A stretch of DNA of 64,000 bases from Gp6-AA40 sp035649635 (GTDB taxonomy: Bacteria; Acidobacteriota; Vicinamibacteria; Vicinamibacterales; UBA2999). Made by a program: the position numbers and the translations under genes. Location: the NCBI GenBank assembly GCA_035649635.1, contig DASRJE010000015.1, positions 62,001 through 126,000 of the forward strand, given 5' to 3'. Below are positions 1-9,215 of this stretch, piece after piece. The notes beneath the pieces are model-generated. The model did no database searches and had not been told where the DNA came from. It worked only from the letters and a program-made list of their open reading frames with translations. Each line of letters begins with the position of its first letter. Position 1 is the first letter of the stretch.

Positions 1-592
1 GGTCGTCTACACACCGTTCTTCCAGTCCAATACCGGCCGCGGTCAGATGATTCTTTACGTCCGCCTGGATGGAGATCCTCGGGCCATCGTGCCCGCCGTT
101 CGCGATGCGATCTGGGAGGCCGATAACAGCGTGCCGCAGTACGAGGTTCGCACGCTGGCGGAGGAAGTCGATGGCGTCGTGGTCCGCGAGCGGCTCCTGG
201 CGACGGTCTCGATGGCGTTCAGTCTGCTCGCGCTCCTGCTCACGGCCATCGGCTTGCACGGATTGCTCTCGTACCTGGTTCTTCAGCGCAAGCGAGAGCT
301 CGCGATTCGAGTCGCGCTTGGTGCGCGTCGGTCGGGTGTAATTGCACTGGTCGCGCGCGAAGCCGTCGTGCTCGTCGGGCTGGGTGCGATCGCGGCTGTA
401 CCGCTCATGCTCGTGTTTGCGCGCGTCTCCGTTCAGTTTCTCTCAGACGTACTTTTTGGGCTCACCGTCGACGATGGAGTGACATTCGCGGCTGCGATCT
501 CGGCGCTGATCCTCGTTGGGGGAGTGGCGGCGTCGTTGGCCGCGACGCGGGCGTCCAGTGTCGATCCGATGGTGGCCCTGCGAGCCGAGTGA
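1..592 (+). CDS. ABC transporter permease, ADOP/MacB type (3' part)
   Basis: The reading frame is open from the first base, so this is the C-terminal ~196 residues of a larger permease cut by the window edge. It holds the end of a periplasmic segment, a transmembrane helix near 'LLALLLTAIGLHG', the conserved cytoplasmic loop 'RELAIRVALGAR' and two more helices, ending in 'VDPMVALRAE'. This is the second FtsX domain of acidobacterial duplicated orphan permeases. The next gene starts inside the stop codon (TGATG), so the two are probably translated together. Such proteins sit in the inner membrane; their substrate is unknown. Confidence 0.85.
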   Translation, partial: VVYTPFFQSNTGRGQMILYVRLDGDPRAIVPAVRDAIWEADNSVPQYEVRTLAEEVDGVVVRERLLATVSMAFSLLALLLTAIGLHGLLSYLVLQRKRELAIRVALGARRSGVIALVAREAVVLVGLGAIAAVPLMLVFARVSVQFLSDVLFGLTVDDGVTFAAAISALILVGGVAASLAATRASSVDPMVALRAE

Positions 593-3285
593 TGGCGTCC
601 TTTCGCGCCGCAATGAATCGTGTTCTGTCGTTGTTCCAACGCAGGCGAATCGACGCCGATCTCGATGACGAGGTGCGCGCGCATCTCGAATTACTGGCGT
701 CCGAGTACGAGCGGCGCGGCCTCAGCGCCGGCCAGGCTCGCCTGGCTGCGCGCCGCGCATTTGGAGGCATCGAGCAAATGAAGGAAACCTATCGCGACCG
801 CCGTGGGCTCCGCTGGGTTGAGGATGCGCGACAGGACGTGCACCACGCGCTTCGGTCGCTGCGTCGGGCACCGGTGTTCGCGGGCGCGTCCGTGTTGACG
901 CTGGCCGTCGGTCTCACGGCCGTGACGGCGATTTTCGCGATCCTCAACGCCTTCATGTTCCGTCCGATGCCGGTGGATCGCCCGGAGGAACTCGTGTCGA
1001 TCGGGAGCGGACCAGATCGACACGTGCCGCTTCCGCACGGCGTCTCGTTCCTCGACATGGAGGATTATCGGCAGGAGCGCACGACGTTTGTCGATCTCCT
1101 CGGCTACAACGTTGACGTCGCGGGACTGAACGTCGACAACGTGACCGAGCGGATCACCATGTACTCGATCACCGACAACTACTTCGCGCTGCTCGGAGTG
1201 CAGCCTGCGATTGGCCGCCTCATCCAGCCGAATGAAGGGCGTGCGCGTGGCGACGCGCCCGTGATCGTGCTGACACACGAGTACTGGCAGGCGAGGTTCG
1301 GTGGTGATCCATCGATTGTCGGTCGCGCGGTGCGACTCAACGGCCGCCCGTTCACGATCATCGGCGTCACGCCGCAGTCGTTCGATCGGGCGCATTCACT
1401 GATCCGACCGTCGGCGTACGTGCCGTTGTGGATGCACGACGAACTGGCCGGCGACGCCGCCGTCGGCTCGCTCTTCGAGAGTCGCGAGAGCCACCAGATG
1501 TGGGTACTCGGACGACTGCAACCAGGCGTGTCGCTGTTGCAGGCACGCGCCGCCCTGGAAGTAAAAACCGCGGCGCTGGCCCGTCAGTATCCGGAGACCA
1601 ACCAGGGTGTTTCGTTGATCGTCATCCCCGAGACGCATGCGCGGCCGAATCCGAACATCGGCCCGTTCTTCCGTGTCGCCGCGATGGCCTTTGCGGGGCT
1701 GGCCGCGTTGCTGCTGCTCATCACCAGCGCCAACGTGACCAACCTGCTGATGGCGCGCGCGGTCGCGCGCGAGCGGGAGGTCGCCCTGCGAGCCGCGCTT
1801 GGCGCAGGCCGCGGCCGGCTCGTGCGCCAGCTTCTGACCGAGAGCGTCGTCCTCGCGGTGCTGGCCGGGATCATCACGCTTCCTCTGGTCGTTCAGGCGC
1901 TGAGCCTCGTGGCGCAGGGCCTGGCCTCGAGCACCTCGATCGCGACGATACGACCTGATTTCAGCCTCGATGCACGGGTGCTGGGCGCGGGGCTGCTGCT
2001 GGTGGTGATCGCTGGTGTCGTGTCGGGGATGGGACCGGCGGTTATGGCGATGCGTACAGATCTCAACGGAGCGGTGAGGGCTGGGGGACGCGGACCAGCG
2101 GGGGAACCGCGGGCGAGGTTTCGCAGCGCCCTCGTTGTCTTTCAGGTAGCGCTGTCACTGATGCTCCTCGTCAGCGGAGGGTTGTTCCTCCGCAGTCTCG
2201 ATCGTGCGCGCCAGATCGAGCTTGGCTTTGAGCCGGCCAACCTCATGGTCGCATCTGTCATATTGACTGAAAACGGTTACAACGCGACCGAGCGCCTGGA
2301 CTTTTTTGCGAGCGCGCGCGATCGAGTCCGCGCGCTGCCCGGTGTGGAACAGGCCGCCTGGACCGAATGGGCTCCGCTCGCCACCGTCAGCGAAGGCGGG
2401 CCCGTCTGGATCGATGGCCAGCGACCACGGAGCGGTGAGCAGGCGTTCATGGCGGCGTCCGCATCCGTCGATGCGAACTACTTCAGCGCCAGCAGGGTCA
2501 CGATTCTCGAGGGACGGGCGTTCGACGACCGGGATGCGAAAACAGAAAGGCAGGTCGCCATCGTCAATGAGACTCTTGCCAGGCACTTCTGGCCGAACCA
2601 GACCCCAATCGGCCGTTCGCTGGTCTTTCGTGGCCAGCAGGTCGAGGTCGTTGGCGTTGCGCGAAACGGGAAGTACCTGTTCATCTGGGAATCACCGCGC
2701 GGAATGCTGTATCAACCGCTGGCGCAAGTGCCGGCGGAACGGGCCACGCTGCTGGTCAGAGGCAGTCGCGATCCGGCGGGCCTCATGACGGAGGTTCAGC
2801 GGGTGTTCCGGGAGGTTGATCCCGCCGTCCGCTCGTTCGATGTTCGAACGATGGACGAGCATCTCGTCAGGGAGGGTGGCGGGTTCTTGGCGTTCGAGAT
2901 CGGCGCCACCTTTGCCGGCATCTTCGGTGCAGCGGGCGTACTGCTGGCCGCCATCGGGCTTTACGGGATGATCGCGGGACGGGTGACGCAGCGCACGCAG
3001 GAATTCGGTGTGCGGATCGCGCTTGGCGCCAGTCGTCGCGCCATCCTACGCGATGTTCTCGGTCGCGCACTGCGCCTCGCCTCGCTCGGCATCGTTGGTG
3101 GCGCTCTTCTCGCGGCCTTTGCAGCACAAGGACTCTCAACGTTATTGCTCAACGTCAGCCCCTTCGATCCGCTGACCTACATTGTGGTTTCGCTGTTCCT
3201 TGTAGGTGTGTGCCTGTGTGCGTCCTTCATTCCCGCGCGGCGAGCGACACGTGTCGATCCCATCGTCGCCCTGCGGGCAGAGTGA
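592..3285 (+). CDS. ABC transporter permease, ADOP family
   Basis: Full-length (897 aa) duplicated FtsX-type permease. The N-terminus carries the permease-prefix segment of this family (about residues 15-65, 'LDDEVRAHLELL', then 'FGGIEQMKETYRDRRG'). A first membrane helix near residue 95, a MacB-like periplasmic domain ('VVGRAVRLNGRPFTIIGV' type), a first FtsX core near residue 360 ('REVALRAALGAGRGRLVRQL') and a second C-terminal core ('EFGVRIALGAS') follow. It overlaps its predecessor as TGATG; a GTG one codon earlier is equally possible. It lies in a run of near-identical-architecture permeases with no ATPase gene. MacB relatives move lipoproteins, drugs or peptides, but the substrate here cannot be read. 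Confidence 0.9.
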   Translation: MASFRAAMNRVLSLFQRRRIDADLDDEVRAHLELLASEYERRGLSAGQARLAARRAFGGIEQMKETYRDRRGLRWVEDARQDVHHALRSLRRAPVFAGASVLTLAVGLTAVTAIFAILNAFMFRPMPVDRPEELVSIGSGPDRHVPLPHGVSFLDMEDYRQERTTFVDLLGYNVDVAGLNVDNVTERITMYSITDNYFALLGVQPAIGRLIQPNEGRARGDAPVIVLTHEYWQARFGGDPSIVGRAVRLNGRPFTIIGVTPQSFDRAHSLIRPSAYVPLWMHDELAGDAAVGSLFESRESHQMWVLGRLQPGVSLLQARAALEVKTAALARQYPETNQGVSLIVIPETHARPNPNIGPFFRVAAMAFAGLAALLLLITSANVTNLLMARAVAREREVALRAALGAGRGRLVRQLLTESVVLAVLAGIITLPLVVQALSLVAQGLASSTSIATIRPDFSLDARVLGAGLLLVVIAGVVSGMGPAVMAMRTDLNGAVRAGGRGPAGEPRARFRSALVVFQVALSLMLLVSGGLFLRSLDRARQIELGFEPANLMVASVILTENGYNATERLDFFASARDRVRALPGVEQAAWTEWAPLATVSEGGPVWIDGQRPRSGEQAFMAASASVDANYFSASRVTILEGRAFDDRDAKTERQVAIVNETLARHFWPNQTPIGRSLVFRGQQVEVVGVARNGKYLFIWESPRGMLYQPLAQVPAERATLLVRGSRDPAGLMTEVQRVFREVDPAVRSFDVRTMDEHLVREGGGFLAFEIGATFAGIFGAAGVLLAAIGLYGMIAGRVTQRTQEFGVRIALGASRRAILRDVLGRALRLASLGIVGGALLAAFAAQGLSTLLLNVSPFDPLTYIVVSLFLVGVCLCASFIPARRATRVDPIVALRAE

Positions 3286-5948
3286 TGTCCTCCTCCCGCA
3301 TCTTCTTCACGCGTGTGATGTCACTCTTTCGTCGAGGTCGGCTCGACGCTGATCTTGACGCTGAAGTTCGTGCCCATCTGGATCTCCTCGCAGCGGAGTA
3401 CGCGCGTCATGGCATGTCGGACGGCGAGGCTCGAGCGGCGGCGCGTCGGGCATTCGGCGGCGTCGATCAGATGAAAGAGATCTATCGGGACCGGCGCGGG
3501 TTGCCCTGGATCGAGGATGCGGTGCAGGACGTGCGATATGCGGTCCGCGTATTGATCGCGAGTCCGGGATTTGCCGCGGTCGCCATACTGACGCTCGCTC
3601 TCGGCATCGGCGCCAATACGGCGATCTTCAGTCTGTTGGACGCGGTGATGTTGAGATCGCTTCCCGTTCAACGGCCGCACGAGCTCGTCGTCGGCAGCTA
3701 CGTAATCGACGGTCGTGAGCAGTTCCCGGTTGCGGCCTATCAGTTTCGGGCACTGCGCGCGCAACGCGATGTGCTTGCGGATCTGGCCGCGTTCCGTCCC
3801 TTGCCATTGGCGGTCAACTATCGCGGCGAGACGGATTTCGTGATCGGCCAGCTGGTTTCTGGAAACTACCATTCGGTGCTCGGAGTCCGCGCTGTCCTGG
3901 GGAGGACGCTGACGGCTGCAGATGATGCCCCCGGCGGCGGCAATTGGGCCGTCATCAGCTACGGCTACTGGCAGCGAAGATTTGGCGGCGCGTCGACCGT
4001 GATCGGCGAGTCACTGCAGGCCAACGGTCATACTGTCACGATCGTCGGTGTCACCGAACATGACTTCTTCGGAACCGAGCCCGGTCGCGCAGTCGAGATC
4101 ACCATCCCACTCTCGACGCAGCTTCAGACGTTCGGCAGCAGGCCGCTCCTTGGCGATGACAGTGAAGCGCGATGGCTTTACGTGGTCGGCCGTCTTGCAC
4201 CGGGTGTCTCTCGCGAACAGGCGAGCGCGGTGTTGGCGTTGACGTGGGATCAGCTGCGGGCGGCTCGGACGCCGCCCGGTCGTGAGCTGGTGAGGTGGCC
4301 GTTTGCGCTCATCGACGGGACACAAGGACTCAATGCGCTGCGAGATCAGTTCTCGGTCCCACTCCGGATTCTGATGGCGATGGTCAGCGTTGTCCTGCTG
4401 ATCGCGTGCGCGAACCTGGCGACGTTGTACCTCGCGCGTTCCGCTGCTCGCCGGCAGGAGGTCGGCCTGCGTCTCGCACTGGGCGCCCGTCAGAGCCGTC
4501 TCGTGAGGCAGTTGCTGACCGAGAGCCTGGTGCTCTCTGTCATCGGCGGCGTTCTGGGTGTCGGGTTGGCCTACCTGGCGAGCGACCTGCTCGTGCAAAT
4601 CATGTCGCGGGGCGTTCTCGTGATCGTGCTCGACCTCTCACCAAACGTACGAACGCTGATCTTTACGCTTCTCATCAGCGTGGCAGCTGGACTGATCTTC
4701 AGCATCGTCCCGGCACTTCTTGCGGCACGTCGCGGCGTGGTGACGGCGGCACGCGTGCCGGCGGGAGGCGCTCTCAGCGTCGGACGCTGGAGTCAGACGA
4801 CGATCGCGATCCAGGTCGCGCTCTCACTCCTGTTGCTCGTCGAGGCAGGACTCTTCGCGCGCAGTCTGTCCGCTCTCCGCGGCGTGGATGCCGGCTTCGT
4901 GAACGGCAGCAGCGTCTTGCTGGCAAGCGTTCGCCCGATTGACCTTCGAAACGATGGCCGTGGTGTCGTGCAGCTGGCACGGGAATTCGCGGAACGGCCG
5001 GACACCATCGACGCACGGTCAGTCACATTCACGATGGACATCCCGCTGGGTGGACTCTCGATGGGGAAGAACATCACGGTGCCCGGCGGCCCTTCACCCG
5101 AGGCGGACACCACTGTGTGGTTCAACTTCGTCGGCCCGCGCTTCTTCGAGACGATGGGGATCGCGGTCGAGGGGCGTGACTTCACCGACCAGGACGACGA
5201 GCGAGGGCCGGCCGTCGCACTGATCAGTCGATCGGTTGCGGACAAGTATTTTCCGGGCATGAATGCGATCGGCGGGCGGATACGTGATGACCGTACGGAA
5301 TTCGAGGTCGTGGGCGTTGCGGCCGATGTCAAGTACAACAACCTGCGCGGGCGTCCCGCTGAAATGGTGTATCTGCCATATTTCCAGGGACGCGCTGCAT
5401 CCGGCGTGGCCGGAGTCTTCATTGCTGGTCGCGTCGCCAGCAACGTCAATGCGACGGCTGCTGCGCTGCGACGTGAAGTGCGGTCGCGAGCACCGGGCCT
5501 CGTCATCGCCCGTCTGCAGACACTCGAGGATCGTGTGGACGCCGGACTTGTCCGCGAGCAGGTTGTCGCCACGATCTCGACCTGGTTTGCGACGTTGGCG
5601 CTGCTGCTCGGGTGCGTGGGCCTGTACGGCACGCTGGCGTATGCCGTCGTCAGGCGAACGGTCGAATTCGGGATACGCATGGCACTCGGCGCTGAAGCGA
5701 CACGGCTGATCGGCGCAGTGATGGCCGAGTCGCTGCGTCCCGTGGTCATCGGCCTCATGTTTGGCGTACCGCTGGCGTTTGCCGCTGGCACTCTCTCCGA
5801 GGGCCAGTTGTTTGGTGTCCGCGGAAGCGATGCCGCCACGTATGCGTTCGCGATCACGGCTCTCATCGTGGCCGCTGTCGGTGCCGCGTGGCTTCCAGCA
5901 CGGCGTGCGATGCTCGTCGATCCCATCATGGCGTTGCGTGCGGAGTGA
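3285..5948 (+). CDS. ABC transporter permease, ADOP family
   Basis: 887-aa permease with the same plan as its neighbours: prefix segment ('LDAEVRAHLDLLAAEY', 'GGVDQMKEIYRDRRG'), first helix followed by 'LGIGANTAIFSLLDAV', MacB-like periplasmic domain, FtsX core ('RQEVGLRLALGARQSRLVRQLLTES' region) and a second core ('EFGIRMALGAEATRLIG') ending 'VDPIMALRAE'. The frame is open 25 codons further upstream, but that stretch lies inside the previous gene. The ATG that overlaps the upstream stop (GTGATG) fits the start of the paralogues ('MSSSRIFFTRVMSLFRRGRLDADLD' alignment) and was chosen. Confidence 0.9.
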   Translation: MSSSRIFFTRVMSLFRRGRLDADLDAEVRAHLDLLAAEYARHGMSDGEARAAARRAFGGVDQMKEIYRDRRGLPWIEDAVQDVRYAVRVLIASPGFAAVAILTLALGIGANTAIFSLLDAVMLRSLPVQRPHELVVGSYVIDGREQFPVAAYQFRALRAQRDVLADLAAFRPLPLAVNYRGETDFVIGQLVSGNYHSVLGVRAVLGRTLTAADDAPGGGNWAVISYGYWQRRFGGASTVIGESLQANGHTVTIVGVTEHDFFGTEPGRAVEITIPLSTQLQTFGSRPLLGDDSEARWLYVVGRLAPGVSREQASAVLALTWDQLRAARTPPGRELVRWPFALIDGTQGLNALRDQFSVPLRILMAMVSVVLLIACANLATLYLARSAARRQEVGLRLALGARQSRLVRQLLTESLVLSVIGGVLGVGLAYLASDLLVQIMSRGVLVIVLDLSPNVRTLIFTLLISVAAGLIFSIVPALLAARRGVVTAARVPAGGALSVGRWSQTTIAIQVALSLLLLVEAGLFARSLSALRGVDAGFVNGSSVLLASVRPIDLRNDGRGVVQLAREFAERPDTIDARSVTFTMDIPLGGLSMGKNITVPGGPSPEADTTVWFNFVGPRFFETMGIAVEGRDFTDQDDERGPAVALISRSVADKYFPGMNAIGGRIRDDRTEFEVVGVAADVKYNNLRGRPAEMVYLPYFQGRAASGVAGVFIAGRVASNVNATAAALRREVRSRAPGLVIARLQTLEDRVDAGLVREQVVATISTWFATLALLLGCVGLYGTLAYAVVRRTVEFGIRMALGAEATRLIGAVMAESLRPVVIGLMFGVPLAFAAGTLSEGQLFGVRGSDAATYAFAITALIVAAVGAAWLPARRAMLVDPIMALRAE

Positions 5949-5950
5949 CG

Positions 5951-8656
5951 ATGTCCATTCGCACCGTCATCGCTCGCATCGCGTCGTTCTTCCGGCGCCG
6001 GCAGCTCGATGACGAGCTCGATGAAGAGGTCCGTACGCATCTCGAATTGCTCGCCGCCGATTACGAGCGTCGCGGCATGACGCGCGAGCGTGCTCGCGCC
6101 GCCGCGCGGCGGGCGTTCGGTGGTATCGAACAGATGAAGGAGGTCTATCGGGATCGGCGAGGCTTCTCGTCACTGAATTCTCTGTCTCAGGACGTTCGAT
6201 ATGCCGCCCGCGCACTGTTTCGCAATCGCACGTTCACGGTGGTTGCTGTTTTGTCGCTGGCGCTGGGGATTGGCGCCACGACCGCGGTGTTCAGCGTGAT
6301 CAACGCGATGATGATCAGGCCCCTGGTCGCGAGGGATCCCGGGCAGCTCGTCGTGCTGTCGTCGCGCCATAACAACACTCGGTTCCTGATTTTCAATCCC
6401 GAGTTCGAGGAACTGCGTGCGCGGCAGCGATCGCTCATCGGTGTGTTCGCTGTCAGCGAGCGTCCGTTCCTGAGGGCCGAGATCGGTTCCGCGGCACCGG
6501 TCTATCTCGCCGCGAGCCTGGTGTCGGGAGACTACTTCGATGTCCTCGGTATCACGGCGTCGCAGGGGCGGCTTCTCAGAGCCGCCGATGACGTACGTGA
6601 CGGACCGTGCATCGCCGTCATCAGCGACTCCCTGTGGCGTCGAAGATTTTCGCGGAGCGCCGACGTTGTCGGCACTGAACTCCGCATACAGGACCGGGAC
6701 TGCCTGGCCGTCGGCATCGCGCCGGAAGGATTCACCGGGCACCAGGCCGGCTCCGAACCGGATCTGTGGCTGCCGCTCAGGCCAATGACCGAGGCGCGGC
6801 TGCTTGCCAGCCAGACGAGCGCGTTCTTTTCCGGCGTGATGGGACGGCTGCGACCGGGGGTGACTCGGGAACAGGCTGAAGGTGAGCTGACGGCCCTCTA
6901 TCGACAGATACAGGCGCTCGAACCTCCATTGCCGCCGCAGGCGAGGCAACCACCGCCCGCCAACGAATTGCGGATTGATGTGGCCGGCGGCGCGTCCGGT
7001 CTCGGCGGCTTGCGACGTGAGTTTGGTCAGTCCGTGATGTTGATGTTCGCCGCCGTCGTCGTGGTGCTGATCATCGCGTCGGCAAACGTCGCCAGTCTCT
7101 TGATTGCGCGCGGCGTGTCGCGGGCTCCTGAAATTTCGATTCGGGTGGCGCTTGGTGCAGGCCGGTGGCGAATCGTGAGGCAACTCGCGACCGAAGGCGC
7201 GGTCCTCGCGCTGGTGGGTGATGTGGTGGGAATGGCCCTCGCCACTTTGGCGACGCCGAGGCTGACGCCGTTCCTGTTGTTTACCTATGCGGGGCGCGCA
7301 CTTGACGTCTCACCCGATTACCGTGTCGTGCTGGTCGCGGGAGCCGCGTCGATGATCGTGGCGGTCGTGGTGGGGTTGATTCCGGCGCTGCGGATCAGTA
7401 GACCTCCCGCTGCCGTTCGCGCGACGGTTGGTGAGCGCGCGACCGACGCTCGAGGAAATCAGCGCGTGCAGCGGACGTTGCTGGTCGTGCAGTTCGCGCT
7501 GTCGCTTCTGCTGGTGACGGTCGCCGGCCTGCTGCTGCGCAGCGTCGCCGGTCTGTCGGCAATTGATCTCGGCTTCGATTCGGCGAACGTGGTGATGCTG
7601 GAGGTGGCCGATGAGGCGTCTCGCGTCACGTTTGGAGAAGAGCCGAACGAGATCAAGGTCCGGCGGGCAGCGCGCTATCGCGGGCTCGAGGAAAGGCTGG
7701 CGGCGCTGCCAGGGGTCCAGGCGGCCAGCCTCTCCTGGCTCGGGCTGTTCAGCATGCAGAACATGTGGCTTCCCCTTGTGTCCGTCGACAATCCGCAGAG
7801 TCGCCCGGAGGCCAGGGTGGACTTCGTCTCGTCTCGATATTTCGACGTCGTCGGCATGACGGTCGTGCGAGGCCGCGGGTTCACCGTGCGAGATACACGA
7901 GAGGCACCTCGCGTCATGGTCGTCAATGAAGCACTCGTGCGTGAGCGTTTCGGCGGACGCGAGGCGCTCGGCTCACGACTTATCCTGGACTATCCCGGCG
8001 AGCAAGGACAGCCGTTCACGGTCGTGGGTGTCGTCCGCGACTCCCATTACAACAGCCTGCGAGAAACCCAGACCGGCCCTATGGCGTGGATGTCGCTGGC
8101 GCAAGCGCCATTTCCAATCACCTCGATCAGCCTGCGAGTGACACCAGGAACCGAGGGAAGTATCACGCGTGAGGCGAGCCGTGCGCTGTCGTCGATCGAT
8201 CCCCTCGTCATGGTTCGAAGGAGCACGACGCTCGATCGCCTGGTGCAATCAACCGTGGTGCGCGAACAGTTTCTGCTCAATGTCTCTTCCTCATTTGGTT
8301 TGTTTGCCATGCTGCTCGCCGCTCTGGGTCTTCACGGGACATTGGCCTACGCCGTGGCCCGTCGGCGCCGGGAGTTCGGCATCCGCCTGGCCCTCGGGGC
8401 CCAGCGGCGTTCGGTGGTGGCCATGTTCCTCTATGAAGCGGTCACATTGACTGGCGTGGCAGTCATCATCGGTGTTCCGCTCGCACTCCTCACGGGGTCG
8501 ATGCTTAACGCCTTCCTTTTTGGAGTGGCACCTCAGGATCCGGCGACCGTCACGGTCGCGTGTGGTGTGCTTGGCATCAGCGCGCTCGTGGCGACCAGCG
8601 TCCCGGCGATCCGTGCCAGCCGCATCGATCCTGCGGAAGTACTCAGAAGCGAATAA
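5951..8656 (+). CDS. ABC transporter permease, ADOP family
   Basis: 901-aa duplicated permease. The ATG three bases after the upstream stop gives the usual short N-terminus ('SFFRRRQLDDELDEEVRTHLELL'-type alignment) before the prefix motif 'GGIEQMKEVYRDRRG'. A helix with 'LGIGATTAVFSVINAM', a periplasmic domain, a first FtsX core ('APEISIRVALGAGRWRIVRQL') and a second ('EFGIRLALGAQRRSVVAMF') follow; it ends 'IDPAEVLRSE'. It is the last intact member of the overlapping tandem set. An in-frame ATG at 5888 lies inside the preceding gene and was rejected. Confidence 0.9.
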   Translation: MSIRTVIARIASFFRRRQLDDELDEEVRTHLELLAADYERRGMTRERARAAARRAFGGIEQMKEVYRDRRGFSSLNSLSQDVRYAARALFRNRTFTVVAVLSLALGIGATTAVFSVINAMMIRPLVARDPGQLVVLSSRHNNTRFLIFNPEFEELRARQRSLIGVFAVSERPFLRAEIGSAAPVYLAASLVSGDYFDVLGITASQGRLLRAADDVRDGPCIAVISDSLWRRRFSRSADVVGTELRIQDRDCLAVGIAPEGFTGHQAGSEPDLWLPLRPMTEARLLASQTSAFFSGVMGRLRPGVTREQAEGELTALYRQIQALEPPLPPQARQPPPANELRIDVAGGASGLGGLRREFGQSVMLMFAAVVVVLIIASANVASLLIARGVSRAPEISIRVALGAGRWRIVRQLATEGAVLALVGDVVGMALATLATPRLTPFLLFTYAGRALDVSPDYRVVLVAGAASMIVAVVVGLIPALRISRPPAAVRATVGERATDARGNQRVQRTLLVVQFALSLLLVTVAGLLLRSVAGLSAIDLGFDSANVVMLEVADEASRVTFGEEPNEIKVRRAARYRGLEERLAALPGVQAASLSWLGLFSMQNMWLPLVSVDNPQSRPEARVDFVSSRYFDVVGMTVVRGRGFTVRDTREAPRVMVVNEALVRERFGGREALGSRLILDYPGEQGQPFTVVGVVRDSHYNSLRETQTGPMAWMSLAQAPFPITSISLRVTPGTEGSITREASRALSSIDPLVMVRRSTTLDRLVQSTVVREQFLLNVSSSFGLFAMLLAALGLHGTLAYAVARRRREFGIRLALGAQRRSVVAMFLYEAVTLTGVAVIIGVPLALLTGSMLNAFLFGVAPQDPATVTVACGVLGISALVATSVPAIRASRIDPAEVLRSE

Positions 8657-8659
8657 GTC

Positions 8660-9146
8660 ATGCCGATCTGGCTCAAACGATTGCTCGCTCTATTGGAAAG
8701 CGATCGACAGGATCGGCGTCTCGATGACGAAGTGCGAGCGCACCTGGATCTGCTGACCTCGGACTTCGAGCGGCAGGGCATGGCGCCGACGCAGGCGCGA
8801 CATGCGGCGCGGCGGGCGTTCGGTGGTATCGAACAGATGAAGGAGGTCTATCGCGATCGCCGCCGCCTTCAGTTGTCGGCCGGACCATCGCCATCGATGG
8901 CGAGCCGTACGAGATCGTCGGCCTATTGCCCGACGACTTTCGGTTTCCGGCGCAGAGTCGTCTCTATTCGATTCCTCTCGATGCGGCGCGGCCTGAAGTG
9001 TGGAAGCCGTTTGCCCTCGCGGAAAAGGATCCCTTCAGCGGCACCAACTTTGCGGCCATCGGCCGGCTGCCGTCATTCTTGCGATGCTTGCGGCCGCATC
9101 CCTGGTCTACGAAGGGACCGAAGCCCTGATTAAACACCTTCCCTAG
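8660..9146 (+). pseudogene. ADOP permease remnant with two deletion joints
   Basis: The first ~70 codons from ATG 8660 are a normal ADOP N-terminus ('RRLDDEVRAHLDLLTSDFE', 'GGIEQMKEVYRDRR'). Near 8875 the sequence jumps to another frame that reads like the middle of the periplasmic domain ('TIAIDGEPYEIVGLLPDDF', then 'FAAIGRL'). The first helix and roughly 100-150 codons are missing. Near 9070 there is a second jump into the third frame, giving a short tail ending 'SLVYEGTEALIKHLP' and a TAG at 9144. That tail does not look like an ADOP C-terminus and I cannot name its origin. Three short homologous or unknown pieces in three frames indicate deletion decay of a fifth tandem copy. Confidence 0.8.
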
Positions 9147-9215
9147 CCAACCAAATGCTGCTTTCGGGGGTCTATACGTAATCATCAGTCCCCAGTACTG
9201 GGCCAGGGAGGTCGT

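Noticed and set aside
4793..6040. 415-codon minus-strand open frame
   Set aside because: It lies opposite two intact permease genes and has the Arg/Ser/Thr-rich composition of a shadow frame in GC-rich DNA.
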